This document shows positions 1-8,796 of a stretch of DNA of 44,230 nucleotides, one piece after another. The notes beneath the pieces were generated by a model. The model saw nothing but the letters and a program-made list of their open reading frames with translations. It was not told where the DNA came from and made no database searches. Both the position numbers and the translations under genes were made by a program. The stretch's first letter is position 1, and every line of letters starts with the position of its first letter. Location: NCBI RefSeq assembly GCF_002965065.1, contig NZ_PTRE01000090.1, forward strand, positions 1 through 44,230, written 5' to 3'. Origin of the DNA: Escherichia sp. MOD1-EC7003. GTDB lineage: Bacteria; Pseudomonadota; Gammaproteobacteria; Enterobacterales; Enterobacteriaceae.

Positions 1-45
1 CTGGCGCATTTGCTTTATCATGTAAAAATCCTCTCTGCTCAGCAT
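1..45 (-). CDS. istA: IstA transposase, N-terminal 15 codons only
   Basis: Minus-strand ATG at 45 opens a frame reading MLSREDFYMIKQMRQ to the window edge. I recognise this as the N-terminus of the IS21-family IstA transposase, the DDE enzyme that works with the IstB ATPase; the catalytic domain lies outside the window. The identification rests on 15 residues plus the matching IS terminus just upstream, so the family is well supported and the exact element is not. Confidence 0.75.
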   Translation of the reverse strand, partial: MLSREDFYMIKQMRQ

Positions 46-104
46 GAGTGTTCCCTTTGTGGTGTAGGAACCTTAAGGAAACAACATGTTGGGTGGAGCG
101 GACA
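1..104 (-). mobile_element. End of an IS21-family insertion sequence (partial)
   Basis: The left edge of the window holds the istA-proximal end of an IS21-family element that continues beyond base 1. Read on the minus strand it begins with TGTCCGCTCCACCC at 104, a TGT-type terminus as in IS21, then has about 58 bases of leader before the istA start at 45. The other end, istB and the target duplication are outside the window. I place the boundary at 104 because that is where the terminal inverted-repeat-like sequence ends. Sub-family (ISEc12-like or other) cannot be decided from this much sequence. Confidence 0.8.
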
Positions 105-660
105 ATCCAAATGGTGAATTACTGTCTTATATCATTGGCGCTGACAGATTGGTCTGTAGATAGTGTAGAGCAGAAAAGAAAAGGTGGCGTCAGAACAGGA
201 TGAAAGTCGGAGGATAAAAAATCAGTTCGAGTATGGGGGATTCAGTGGTTACCAGTAGGGCTTGCAATGGGGGCAGTGAATGTTAACGGTAGCCACGGAT
301 AAAATTTACCGATACTTGTCTCATCATTATTCACTGCACAACCAGACATAAGAAAAACATTCATTAATTTCTTCAACACCATTATTAAATGTGAGTAATA
401 ATGACAAACAGATAGATGAAACTAAAGCGGAATTTTTATTTTATGCAGCCATCAGAAAATGATGTCAAAATATTCCAATGCTTTCGGTTCATTTTTTTGT
501 AAGCATTAAACATGCACACTCTGGCTGTGCGTAGCGAAACCCGTGCGAACACGATGCCGTTAAGTGAAAGGTATTGTGCTATGAAGGGGGAATCTATCGA
601 TGTGGTCAATGGAAGATGGCTACCAGGGATAAATCCTTCTGTTTCATTGAGTGAGTCGCA
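105..660. other. Gene-less stretch between IS21 end and cyaR
   Basis: About 550 bases with no frame over 60 codons and no family I recognise. In K-12 this side of cyaR carries ogrK, a remnant of a P2-like prophage; I do not see an ogr-like zinc finger here. Short open fragments exist, for example a plus-strand frame ending KSVRVWGIQWLPVGLAMGA about 40 codons before 300, but it has no start and matches nothing I know. Most likely decayed phage or island DNA beside an attachment site, now cut by the IS. Confidence 0.4.
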
Positions 661-679
661 AAAAAATAAGCCCGTGTAA
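512..679 (+). CDS. Possible 55-codon small ORF antisense to the CyaR 3' end
   Basis: An ATG at 512 opens 55 codons, ending at TAA 677-679 inside the complement of the CyaR terminator. Later in-frame ATGs lie at 554 and 581. No convincing Shine-Dalgarno sequence precedes any of them. The frame contains DVVNGRWLPGINPSVSLSE, which I do not recognise. It could be a chance frame, a phage gene tail created by integration at the P2 site, or a real small protein. I list it only because it is the longest frame in an otherwise empty region. Confidence 0.15.
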   Translation: MHTLAVRSETRANTMPLSERYCAMKGESIDVVNGRWLPGINPSVSLSESQKNKPV

Positions 680-687
680 GGGAGATT
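661..687 (+). other. P2-type phage attachment core (attB) overlapping the CyaR terminator
   Basis: The 27 bases from 661 to 687 match, from memory, the P2 attachment core used at the preferred E. coli site. They coincide with the 3' stem and U-tract of CyaR, so integration there keeps the sRNA terminator intact. No integrase is visible in the window, so this is either an empty site or one flank of lost phage DNA. Confidence 0.6.
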
Positions 688-747
688 ACACAGGCCAAGG
701 AGGTGGTTCCTGGTACAGCTCGCATTTTATGGGTTATGTTTTTCAGC
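661..747 (-). ncRNA. cyaR: CyaR small regulatory RNA
   Basis: The minus strand from 747 reads GCTGAAAAACATAACCCATA and ends at 661 in a GC-rich stem (GTGTAATCTCCCTTACACGGG) followed by TTATTTTTT, giving 87 nt, the size of CyaR (RyeE). CyaR is an Hfq-dependent trans-acting RNA under CRP control that represses targets such as ompX, nadE, luxS and yqaE. The gene lies between trhP and phage-type sequence as in K-12. Compared with K-12 from memory there are only one or two substitutions. The terminator doubles as the P2 attachment core. Confidence 0.93.
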
Positions 748-754
748 GAAACGG

Positions 755-797
755 ATGATAACCTTAATAAATGCAGCTGTATGTGATCGGTTTCTAA
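755..797 (-). promoter_or_regulatory. cyaR promoter with CRP site
   Basis: Upstream of the CyaR 5' end (747), the minus strand has a -10 element TATCAT at 760-755 (-13 to -8). A CRP-like site lies at 797-782 with one perfect half-site TCACA and a degenerate partner, centred near -42. That position fits class II activation and the known CRP dependence of cyaR. The exact operator limits are inferred. Confidence 0.6.
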
Positions 798-831
798 GAA
801 TTTTCCATCCGCGAAAAATAATCGAAATTAA

Positions 832-2193
832 TCATTTAGCGTGCGGGTTACGCGTGGTTTCACCGGAGAAATTACGCATCAGCAGCGCGTAATCCAGTTC
901 GAGATCCTGCGGTACTGGGATCCACACAGTATAACCATCGCCAGGTGCGACTGGCATTGCTTCACCTTTGGCGTTTTCCATATGCGCAAGGGTAAAGTTA
1001 ATGTTGCCTTGCGGCGTCATCAGCTCAAGGCTGTCGCCAACGGAGAATTTATTTTTCACCGCTACCGCCGCGAGGTCACCCTTGCGCTCACCGGTAAACT
1101 CACCAACAAACTGCTGGCGGTCAGAAACTGAATAACCGTATTCGTAGTTCTGATAATCGTCGTGAGTATGACGACGCAGGAATCCTTCGGTGTAACCACG
1201 ATGCGCCAGACCTTCCAGAGTTTCCAGCAGGCTGGTATCGAACGGTTTTCCCGCAGCTGCGTCATCAATAGCTTTACGATAAACCTGCGCAGTGCGTGCG
1301 CAATAGTAGAAAGATTTGGTGCGGCCTTCGATTTTCAGCGAGTGCACGCCCATTTTGGTCAGGCGTTCTACATGGGCGATGGCACGCAGATCTTTCGAGT
1401 TCATGATGTAAGTGCCGTGCTCATCTTCAAACGCGGTCATATACTCGCCCGGACGTTGGGCTTCTTCAATCATAAACACTTTGTCGGTTGGCGCGCCGAT
1501 ACCCAGCGTCGGCTCAACATTTTGCACTGGAATCGGCTCGTACTTGTGTACGATGTTGCCGACGTCATCTTCTTTCCCTTCCTGAACGTTGTACTCCCAG
1601 CGGCAGGCATTGGTGCAGGTGCCCTGGTTCGGGTCGCGCTTGTTGATATAACCAGAGAGCAGGCAGCGACCAGAGTAGGCCATGCACAGCGCGCCGTGAA
1701 CGAAGATCTCGATCTCCATATCCGGCACCTGATTACGGATCTCTTCAATCTCTTCCAGCGACAGCTCGCGAGAGAGGATCACGCGGGTCAGGCCCATTTG
1801 CTGCCAGAATTTAACCGTCGCCCAGTTCACAGCGTTAGCCTGTACCGAGAGGTGGATCGGCATTTCGGGGAAGTGCTCACGCACCAGCATTATCAACCCT
1901 GGATCGGACATAATCAGCGCATCCGGCCCCATTTCCACCACCGGTTTCAGGTCACGGATAAAGGTTTTCAGCTTGGCGTTGTGCGGAGCAATGTTGACCA
2001 CGACATAAAACTTTTTCCCCAGCGCGTGGGCTTCATTGATGCCGAGCTGGAGATTTTCGTGGTTGAATTCATTGTTGCGCACGCGCAGGGAGTAACGCGG
2101 CTGGCCTGCATAAACTGCATCTGCGCCATAGGCGAAAGCGTAACGCATATTTTTCAGCGTTCCCGCCGGGGAAAGGAGTTCCGGTTTAAACAT
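832..2193 (-). CDS. trhP: TrhP (YegQ), prephenate-dependent tRNA U34 hydroxylation protein
   Basis: A 453-residue U32-peptidase-family protein, full length for E. coli TrhP. TrhP acts in the cytosol to form 5-hydroxyuridine at position 34 of tRNAs that later receive cmo5U, using prephenate. Visible hallmarks are the N-terminal ELLSPAGTLKNMRYAFAYGA segment and a cysteine-rich stretch near residues 167-200 with CMAYSGRC and GTCTNACRW, probably for a metal or Fe-S centre. The minus-strand start at 2193 follows GAGAGAA at good spacing. The gene is transcribed towards cyaR and away from the accessory block. No damage is seen. Confidence 0.95.
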   Translation of the reverse strand: MFKPELLSPAGTLKNMRYAFAYGADAVYAGQPRYSLRVRNNEFNHENLQLGINEAHALGKKFYVVVNIAPHNAKLKTFIRDLKPVVEMGPDALIMSDPGLIMLVREHFPEMPIHLSVQANAVNWATVKFWQQMGLTRVILSRELSLEEIEEIRNQVPDMEIEIFVHGALCMAYSGRCLLSGYINKRDPNQGTCTNACRWEYNVQEGKEDDVGNIVHKYEPIPVQNVEPTLGIGAPTDKVFMIEEAQRPGEYMTAFEDEHGTYIMNSKDLRAIAHVERLTKMGVHSLKIEGRTKSFYYCARTAQVYRKAIDDAAAGKPFDTSLLETLEGLAHRGYTEGFLRRHTHDDYQNYEYGYSVSDRQQFVGEFTGERKGDLAAVAVKNKFSVGDSLELMTPQGNINFTLAHMENAKGEAMPVAPGDGYTVWIPVPQDLELDYALLMRNFSGETTRNPHAK

Positions 2194-2394
2194 AATTCTC
2201 TCGTTCTGATGACAGGTCAGATCCGCTTCACCTGATGAAGCGGCCAGGGGAGTTCCCCCACTTTAAGGGCGGGCATTGTAGCGCAATCGGCGGGGGTGGC
2301 TCCAGTGTAATTGTGATGAGCTTTTCGATGCCTGGCGTACAATTGACATCAGAATTGAGTATATTTACGACCGTGAATGTTAAGGAGTTAAAAC

Positions 2395-3000
2395 ATGTGG
2401 ATGTTAAAGAAGGGATTCACGCTGGCTCTGTTGGTTCTGTTTTCTCTGCCCGCTACTGCCGGTCTTTCGCTGGAGGAGACTGCTCGCAAGGTGATTATCG
2501 GCTTTCAGCAAGAAGATGCTCAATTAATCAACTCGTTAATTGATAAAAAAACGGGGTTGTATGTTCTCTTCCAGCGTGGCGCTTCGATGGATGTCGAAAA
2601 TTTTAAGTCAATTGATTTTAAAACGCCTGTTCCCGAGTATTTGCTGTGGCCTTCGGCAGGGGAACATATTCCGCGAGATGAAGAGTTTGATAAGAAAACT
2701 ATCCCGGAATTTGACTGTGAACGTGGCTGGAATAAGCACGGATATTTTATTAGCAGCAGCGATACACACCATAAAGTCAGCCGTAATTTGGTCTTCACGC
2801 AGATGTTTGGTTCACCGCGAAACACTATTTCTGATGCGCAGATTGCCGCAGCGCGTCGAATGGAGTACGGGGCCGTGCGTGTGGTCGCTGCGCCAGAAGG
2901 GGGTAGCGATGGACTGGTATTTTATTTAAGTCAACTTTACGGTTATGACCGTGACTGGTATCTGACGGTGGTGGATCAGATTGGTGATTGTGGGGCGTGA
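2395..3000 (+). CDS. Exported protein of unknown function (201 aa)
   Basis: I do not recognise this family. Residues 1-22 form a signal peptide: positive MLKKG, a hydrophobic FTLALLVLFSL core, and a likely cut after PATA. The mature part is about 180 residues, mixed charged and aromatic, with cysteines near residue 104 and at the third residue from the end (GDCGA) that could form a disulfide in the periplasm. AAGGAG at 2382-2387 gives a well-spaced start at 2395, and TTGACA at 2343-2348 could be a -35. It converges with the broken HEAT-like gene, with only 30 bases between stops. It sits in the block that replaces yegP. Confidence 0.75.
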   Translation: MWMLKKGFTLALLVLFSLPATAGLSLEETARKVIIGFQQEDAQLINSLIDKKTGLYVLFQRGASMDVENFKSIDFKTPVPEYLLWPSAGEHIPRDEEFDKKTIPEFDCERGWNKHGYFISSSDTHHKVSRNLVFTQMFGSPRNTISDAQIAAARRMEYGAVRVVAAPEGGSDGLVFYLSQLYGYDRDWYLTVVDQIGDCGA

Positions 3001-3030
3001 TAAAGATTTATCCGTCCGCAAGCAGTGATG

Positions 3031-4427
3031 CTATTTAAAAGGTATGTAACCCCATAATCTGTTGTGAAGTTCCGGATTGCGGGTAAAAAGCGCCTGAAGT
3101 TGCTGACGCTGGGGAGCATTCGGTTGAATGCCCGAAAGATTGAAATTGCGTTGCCATACTGCGAGCTGTTTACCTGCAAATTCTTCAGTTAGCTTGTGTT
3201 GCGATTGCAGCAGAAGAATTAAACCGTCCCATTTGTTCAAACTATGATACAGCCGACAATATGCGCAAGCATGTTTAACTGACGGCGCGTTTTCCAGCAA
3301 CTGACGTATTTCCTCGAACGTGAGCGGAACGCGACACCATACACATACGTTAACCATAAATCGAAGCCCGGAGGCGTCCGGGTTAGCCAGTGTGGTCAGA
3401 ATAATCCCTTTGACACCACCATCAGGATTGGCTTTCGCAAGAATGTGCATAGCGGCTAAACGCAGTGGGAATACATCCTGTGATAATCCCCATTCTGCCA
3501 GTTTTAAAATATTGGCATCATGAATGGAGTCCAGCCCATATAAAGCAGCCCGGCGCTGTGAGGGAGTATATTCAGTCGAGGTGACAACATGACGCCAGAA
3601 TTGTGCAACATCCATGACTTTTTGCAGCATGTTTTTAGCGCGTAGACGGATCAACATATTGTTATCCAGCAGTAATGCGCTGTTCAACGCTGGAGGAATT
3701 TCTATAGCTCGGTCAGTAAGGCTAAACAATGTTGCTTGTCGAATATGCGGCCAGCGGTCTTTTAACAGACGAGTTAATACCGCTTCGCTTAACGGTAATT
3801 GTTGGCGAGCCAGTGGATGACCGCCAGCATTCGTAAACCTTCGTCGGGCTGCTTGAGTATTAAAAGCAGCGAAGATTCATCATTAAAATAGCCATATTCA
3901 ATCAGCGTTTGTAATACTGAGCGGGAGAGGTTTTTATCAGGGAAAGTAAGCCAGCGCATTAATTGCGGGCGGTTATTTTCTTTCAGTAAGAAGCTCAGGA
4001 TCTCGTCTACAAAGGCACGATGAGCGTAACGCTGGCATTGGAGAAGGTTACGTATCAAGGGAAGGTTAACGGCAAATGCAGCTGCATTCTTATCCTTCAT
4101 TAAATGAAGTAACGCGGAAGAAGCAGCGATATGTACTTCTTTTGCCCAGTCATTGGCAGCAAGTAATAGTTCTTCTATAGCCGCAATATCCTCTTTGTGT
4201 CCCAGACATTGCACGGCCTTTTCTCGTATATATCCATTATGGTGATGGGTAAGCTGACAAAGGACCTGGGTATCATGGATATCACAATCATGCGCTAAAT
4301 AATTGCCTGGCTCGACTATCATTGCCTGGAGTTGTTGCACGACCTCATCCGCTGGCTGTTTTGGTGTTAATGTCGGGTTGTTGTTTTTGCGCCAGAAAAA
4401 GGAAATTAATTTTTTAATCGTAATCAT
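3031..4427 (-). pseudogene. HEAT-repeat-like protein, frameshifted
   Basis: Two minus-strand frames, 4427-3789 and 3729-3031 extended upstream to about 3810, read as one protein if a frameshift near 3807-3813 is corrected. The first ends AVIHWLANNYR-stop; in the next frame the text continues RQQLPLSEAVLTRLLKDRW and on into FSLTDRAIEIPPAL. Both halves are repeated amphipathic helix pairs (IREKAVQCLG, SRSVLQTLIEYG, RLAAMHILAKA) typical of HEAT/ARM solenoids. The intact ancestor would have about 466 residues. The start at 4427 (MITIKKLISFFWRK) lies 10 bases after the upstream exported TPR-like gene, so the two form an operon. Cytosolic or inner-face location is likely since no signal peptide is seen. 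Function unknown. Confidence 0.7.
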
Positions 4428-4437
4428 CCTGGTCTTC

Positions 4438-5157
4438 TCAATCGACACGAAGGTAAGGGCCGTCTGCACTAACGTTGGCCCCGAAGCCACAGTCGTTTGG
4501 CGTATCGGTGCTTACATCAAGCGTTTCGGTCGTAAGTTTAAGAGCAATATTGCAGTGAATCATATCGTCGGCATCATCACGCAACGCGATTACGCCTGTG
4601 CCATTTTTAAGCGTTACAGATTCAGAAAATTCACCGATATTTGGTCCAACGTAAATACCCATCATGCCAAAGTAATAACCCTGATAATCTACCTGCATCG
4701 TGCCTGTTAACCGCGCAGGTTTAAAGGTGAACGTACTCCATGTCGCTTTGCCCGCGTAGCCCCAGTATTCACTGGTTGCTGAAAAATCAGCGGGCAAAGC
4801 CGCGAGCTTATCTTTGATAAGCTGCAAATTGTAGATGGATTTGGGATCTTGCGGTTTAAGCATGAGCCAGGCACGGGCTTTGCGCCATTGATTCTCGCGC
4901 ATCTAGGTCAGCGCGACATTGTTATAAGCCGTGGCGATCGCTTTCTCATCATCGGCTTTACAGTCTTCACTCCATGCAGCTTGCTGTTCAAAGTATTTGC
5001 GTGCCGCAGGGTAGTTTTTCGCTTTATACAGTGCTTGCCCCTGACTTGCATAGTTGTCGATTTTTGCACAGTCAGCGTGAATTTGCTCGTCAGTTATTTC
5101 AGCACAGGCATTAGCCGACAGTAGCAAAATCAAAGATATGACAAAGGGTAATCGCAT
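4438..5157 (-). pseudogene. Exported TPR-like protein interrupted by an in-frame amber codon
   Basis: Starting at 5157 the frame gives a clear signal peptide (MRLPFVISLILLLSANACA), then a TPR-like helix pair, then TAG at 4905-4903 as codon 85. The same frame continues for another 154 codons to TGA at 4440-4438. The text around the stop, AYNNVALT-stop-MRENQWRKARAWL, fits a TPR helix in which the stop replaces the conserved tyrosine, so TAT or TAC to TAG is the simplest origin. The intact protein would have 239 residues, with a C-terminal beta-rich part (YFGMMGIYVGPNIGEF). The MRENQ methionine could restart translation but without a signal peptide. It lies 104 bases after baeR, beyond a terminator-like hairpin. 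Family not recognised. Confidence 0.75.
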
Positions 5158-5214
5158 GCTAAATCCATTTAAAGTAAATAATTCCAGCTGGGATAGTAAC
5201 GCTGTGAAAATCGG

Positions 5215-5248
5215 AAATAAAGCCGGACGCAACACACCTGCGCCCGGC
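5215..5248 (-). terminator. Terminator-like hairpin after baeR
   Basis: On the minus strand just past the baeR stop, GCCGGGCGCA pairs with TGCGTCCGGC (one mismatch) around the loop GGTGTGT, followed by TTTATTT. This fits intrinsic termination of the mdtABCD-baeSR transcript and means the next gene downstream probably has its own promoter. Resemblance to a lone REP-type hairpin is an alternative reading. Confidence 0.6.
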
Positions 5249-5261
5249 GTAGCGATAAATG

Positions 5262-5984
5262 TTAAGCGATGCGGCAGGCGTCGGCTTCCCAGCGGTAACC
5301 GACACCGTAAACGGCACGGATAAATGACTGCTCTTCGTCGAGAGATTCCAGCTTGCGGCGCAGGTTTTTAATGTGGCTGTCGATGGTGCGGTCGGTCACC
5401 ACACGGTAGTCGTCATAAAGATGATTGAGCAATTGCTCGCGGGAGAATACTTTTCCTGGTTCATGAGAGAGCGTTTTCAGCAGACGAAATTCCGCAGGTG
5501 TCAGGTCAAGCATTTTACCGCGCCAGGAAGCCTGAAAACGACCTTCGTCGATAATTAACGGACTTTCGGCATCCTGTTGCTGTAACTCGCGCTGCGGTTT
5601 GCAACGGCGCAAAATGGTTTTTACGCGTGCCACGACTTCCCGCGGGCTGTACGGCTTGCAGATATAATCATCGGCGCCAATCTCCAGCCCGAGCAGACGG
5701 TCGATCTCTTCGATTTTTGCCGTCACCATCACGATTGGTATGTCAGAAAAACGACGGATCTCCCGGCACAGCGTCAGGCCATCGGTGCCTGGGAGCATCA
5801 GATCCAACAAGATCAGATCCGGAGGCGTCTGGCGTACATACGACAGTACCTGATCGCCGTGACTGATTAGCGTTGGCGCGTAGCTTGCGGCACGCAGGTA
5901 GTCGATGAGCAACTGCCCCAGCTTCGGTTCATCTTCCACGATCAAAATACGTGGCGTGTTTTCGTCGATTGGTAACTCGGTCAT
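5262..5984 (-). CDS. baeR: BaeR envelope-stress response regulator
   Basis: A 240-residue OmpR/PhoB-type response regulator, full length. The receiver domain (about 12-125) has the acidic pair in VEDEP, the phospho-acceptor Asp61 in [11 protein letters not shown] and the conserved Lys in ICKPYSPRE. The winged-helix DNA-binding domain follows (about 140-235: [26 protein letters not shown]). BaeR, activated by BaeS, responds to envelope stresses such as indole, flavonoids and misfolded pili, and activates mdtABCD, acrD and spy. Its start overlaps the end of baeS by four bases, so it is translationally coupled as last gene of the operon. Confidence 0.97.
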   Translation of the reverse strand: MTELPIDENTPRILIVEDEPKLGQLLIDYLRAASYAPTLISHGDQVLSYVRQTPPDLILLDLMLPGTDGLTLCREIRRFSDIPIVMVTAKIEEIDRLLGLEIGADDYICKPYSPREVVARVKTILRRCKPQRELQQQDAESPLIIDEGRFQASWRGKMLDLTPAEFRLLKTLSHEPGKVFSREQLLNHLYDDYRVVTDRTIDSHIKNLRRKLESLDEEQSFIRAVYGVGYRWEADACRIA

Positions 5985-7384
5985 ACTTCTCTCTGTAAAT
6001 CCCGTTCCAGCGGTAACTCTACTGTAATGCTTACCCCGCCAAAAGGCGAATGAGTGGCAACAATGCAGCCATTATGTGCCTCAACAATGTTCAGGCAAAT
6101 CGCCAGCCCCAGCCCGGAACCGCCGCTGGCACGGTTGCGGGAACCTTCGGTGCGATAAAAACGTTCAAACAATTTTTGTAGCTGATCGTCACTGACGCCT
6201 GGCGCACTGTCGGCAAAGGTCAGGCGCACCGTTTTGTCGCGCTGCTCAGCCGAGATTTGCAGGCTGCCGCCGCTGTCGGTATAGCGCAGGCTGTTTTCCA
6301 GTAAATTATTGAATAACTGCATTAAACGGTCGCGATCGCCAAATACGGTAATACTGTCTGGCAGGGAAAATTGCAGTTTCAGGCCACGGCTGGCGAATCG
6401 TTTGCGAAATGCGCCGCCCGCCATTTCCAGCAGTGGGATCAAATCTACCGGTGCTTTTTGATAGGCGAGAGCGCCTTCATCAGACATCGACAACTGATGG
6501 AGATCGTCAACCAGTTTCGTCAGTGTACCGACCTCTGCCTGTAAAGACGCCACCGTCTCCGGCGTGAATTTACGCACGCCATCCTGAATGGCCTCCAGTT
6601 CACCGCGCAGCACCGCTAATGGCGTACGCAGTTCGTGAGAAATATCGGCCATAAAATCGCGGCGCATCTGCTGGTTTTTCTCCAGCGTGCTGGCGAGCTG
6701 GTTGAAGTCTTGCGCCAGCTTGCCCAGTTCATCTTCACTGGTAGGCGTCACGCGGGTAGTGAAATCGCCCGCCGCCAGTTTGTGTGTGCCATCGACCAGT
6801 CGTTTTACCGGAGCCAGCAAACCGCGAGCCAGTGGGAATGTTGCCAGCGCCGCCAATAAGGTAGATAAAGCCACAATCAGCCAGCTGGTTTGCCGCTGTT
6901 GTTTATCAAAATTGATATCGGTATTGCGGGTTAACCGTTCAACAGGTGAGGCAATCACTGCGCCAACTTCAACACCATTGACCAGAATGGGCCGTCGTGT
7001 ACCGTCCGGTGGAATGGGAGAGCGTGGGCCAACCAGCACTTTGTTGTTTTGATCGACCACCCAAAACTGGGTGCGCCAGCCGTGTGGCGGCATACCCGGA
7101 ACGGGTTTATCTTCCGAATTATCGTGTTCAAATGAACGCAGTATCTGAAAGACAAAGCGATCATTATTGCGCAGAAAACGCCAGTTACCGTGTTGGGCGT
7201 ATTGTTCGCCAAGTGCATCACCGAGCATTTGCAGCCGCTGTTCATTACCATGCTTAATGTAATCGATAAAGCCGCGCTCAAAACTGATACGTACCGCCCA
7301 GTGCATCGTGATCAATAAGATAATGCAGGTGGCGAAAATCGCCAGAAACAGTTTGCCGGTAATACCGGGTCGCCAGAACTTCAT
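5981..7384 (-). CDS. baeS: BaeS sensor histidine kinase
   Basis: A 467-residue inner-membrane sensor kinase, full length. The first transmembrane helix is about residues 11-30, a periplasmic sensor follows to about 165, the second helix is about 167-187 and a HAMP linker runs about 188-240. The H box has His250 in [15 protein letters not shown], and the N and G boxes ([21 protein letters not shown]) form the ATP-binding domain. It phosphorylates BaeR. The gene overlaps mdtD upstream and baeR downstream by four bases each. All catalytic motifs are intact, so the pathway should be functional. Confidence 0.97.
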   Translation of the reverse strand: MKFWRPGITGKLFLAIFATCIILLITMHWAVRISFERGFIDYIKHGNEQRLQMLGDALGEQYAQHGNWRFLRNNDRFVFQILRSFEHDNSEDKPVPGMPPHGWRTQFWVVDQNNKVLVGPRSPIPPDGTRRPILVNGVEVGAVIASPVERLTRNTDINFDKQQRQTSWLIVALSTLLAALATFPLARGLLAPVKRLVDGTHKLAAGDFTTRVTPTSEDELGKLAQDFNQLASTLEKNQQMRRDFMADISHELRTPLAVLRGELEAIQDGVRKFTPETVASLQAEVGTLTKLVDDLHQLSMSDEGALAYQKAPVDLIPLLEMAGGAFRKRFASRGLKLQFSLPDSITVFGDRDRLMQLFNNLLENSLRYTDSGGSLQISAEQRDKTVRLTFADSAPGVSDDQLQKLFERFYRTEGSRNRASGGSGLGLAICLNIVEAHNGCIVATHSPFGGVSITVELPLERDLQREV

Positions 7385-8796
7385 TGCGCGCTCCTTTTTC
7401 GCCGCGAAATAGCTACATTTTGATGCGTATCGTTCGGCACTCTGGCAAAGATGAACGCCGGAAGGGCGATGATAAACGCCATGCTAAGCCAGGTGTACAT
7501 AAAGACGGTTTGTGTGGTGCCGCTGTCGGCGCTGACATGCTGCGAACCAAAAAGCCCCAGCAACAGTCCGGCGATAGTCACGCCAATACTCATCGACAAT
7601 TGCATAATCATCGACAACAGACTGTTGCCGCTGCTCGCCAGATTGTCCGGCAGATCTTTCAGTGTCAGGGTGTTCATGGAGGAGAAACGCGTCGAGTTGA
7701 CCATTCCTTGTACAAACAGGACGAATGGCAAAACGTAGTACCAGCCCAGCAGCGCGGTAGTCATAAACAGTAGGGTGACCAGCGACAGACCCAGCGTGGT
7801 CGCCACCAGTACCCGACGATAACCAAAGCGATTCACCACCTGCACCACAATCCGCTTCATTCCCATGCTGCCGAGCACCATCGGGATCATCATCAGTCCG
7901 GCATGAAACGGCGAGAAACCGAGGCCGATCTGTAAGAAAACCGGTGTCATAAAGGGCAACATGCCACTGCCGATACGTCCGGCAAAGCTCCCCGCAAGGC
8001 CCAGCGAAAAGGTACGAGTGCGGAACAGTTTCAGACTGAAAAGAGCGCGGTTGTTATTTCTGGCGTGCAGCAGATAAAGCACCAGCGCCACCACGCCAAC
8101 AGCGACCAGTCCGGCAATCGCCAGCGGTGAAAGTTCCGTGCCTTTACTGCCATCCAGCGCCAGCGTTAATACCGCCATGCCAACTGCCAGCAACAGAAAA
8201 CCAGAGAGATCAAAGCGCCGCGTCTGCATGGTGTAGTTCGGCATCAACATCAGCGTGGCGATCGCACCGATAATCCCCACCGGAATGTTGATCAAAAAGA
8301 TCCAATGCCAGGATGCGTACTCTACCAGCAGACCGCCGAGCGCCGGACCAAGCAGCGGGCCGACCTGACCGGGCAGCGTGACAAAGGTCATCGCCGCCAT
8401 ATATTGTTCGCGAGGAACAATTTTCATCACCGTCAACCTGCCGACCGGCACCATCATCGCGCCGCCAACGCCCTGTAACGCTCGTGCCAGCAACAGTTCG
8501 TTCAGCGTGCCGGAAAGCGCGCAAAACAGTGACCCGAGAGTAAACAGTACAATGGCGGTAAAGAAAATATTGCGTACGCCGACTTTGTCTGCCAGCCAGC
8601 CGCTGGCGGGCAGCATCACCGCCACAGTCAGCACATAAGAGACAATGACCATGTGCATATGCAACGGACTTTCCCCGAGGCTTTGCGCCATTGAGGGAAG
8701 GGCGGTGTTAACGATGGTGGTGTCCAGCGACTGCATAAAGAAGCCGAAAGCCACAATCCACAATTGCCAGCGGGTGCTGTCGGGAAGAGCTGTCAT
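7381..8796 (-). CDS. mdtD: MdtD (IceT), MFS efflux transporter
   Basis: A 471-residue DHA2-type major facilitator with about 14 hydrophobic segments, full length for E. coli MdtD. The motif [13 protein letters not shown] between helices 2 and 3 is the MFS motif A, and [13 protein letters not shown] is the antiporter motif C. It is co-transcribed with the MdtABC tripartite pump but is not needed for that pump's drug resistance; a role in iron-citrate efflux has been reported under the name IceT. The start abuts the mdtC stop directly and the end overlaps baeS. No lesion is seen. Confidence 0.95.
   Translation of the reverse strand: MTALPDSTRWQLWIVAFGFFMQSLDTTIVNTALPSMAQSLGESPLHMHMVIVSYVLTVAVMLPASGWLADKVGVRNIFFTAIVLFTLGSLFCALSGTLNELLLARALQGVGGAMMVPVGRLTVMKIVPREQYMAAMTFVTLPGQVGPLLGPALGGLLVEYASWHWIFLINIPVGIIGAIATLMLMPNYTMQTRRFDLSGFLLLAVGMAVLTLALDGSKGTELSPLAIAGLVAVGVVALVLYLLHARNNNRALFSLKLFRTRTFSLGLAGSFAGRIGSGMLPFMTPVFLQIGLGFSPFHAGLMMIPMVLGSMGMKRIVVQVVNRFGYRRVLVATTLGLSLVTLLFMTTALLGWYYVLPFVLFVQGMVNSTRFSSMNTLTLKDLPDNLASSGNSLLSMIMQLSMSIGVTIAGLLLGLFGSQHVSADSGTTQTVFMYTWLSMAFIIALPAFIFARVPNDTHQNVAISRRKRSAQ

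Noticed and set aside
1162-2235. 357-codon plus-strand frame opposite trhP
   Set aside because: Lies wholly on the complement of the well-supported trhP gene, rich in His/Arg and without family features; a shadow frame.
3789-4490. Start of the HEAT-like gene at 4490 instead of 4427
   Set aside because: The extra 21 codons overlap the upstream gene's 3' end and lack an ATG; MITIKKL at 4427 fits operon spacing.
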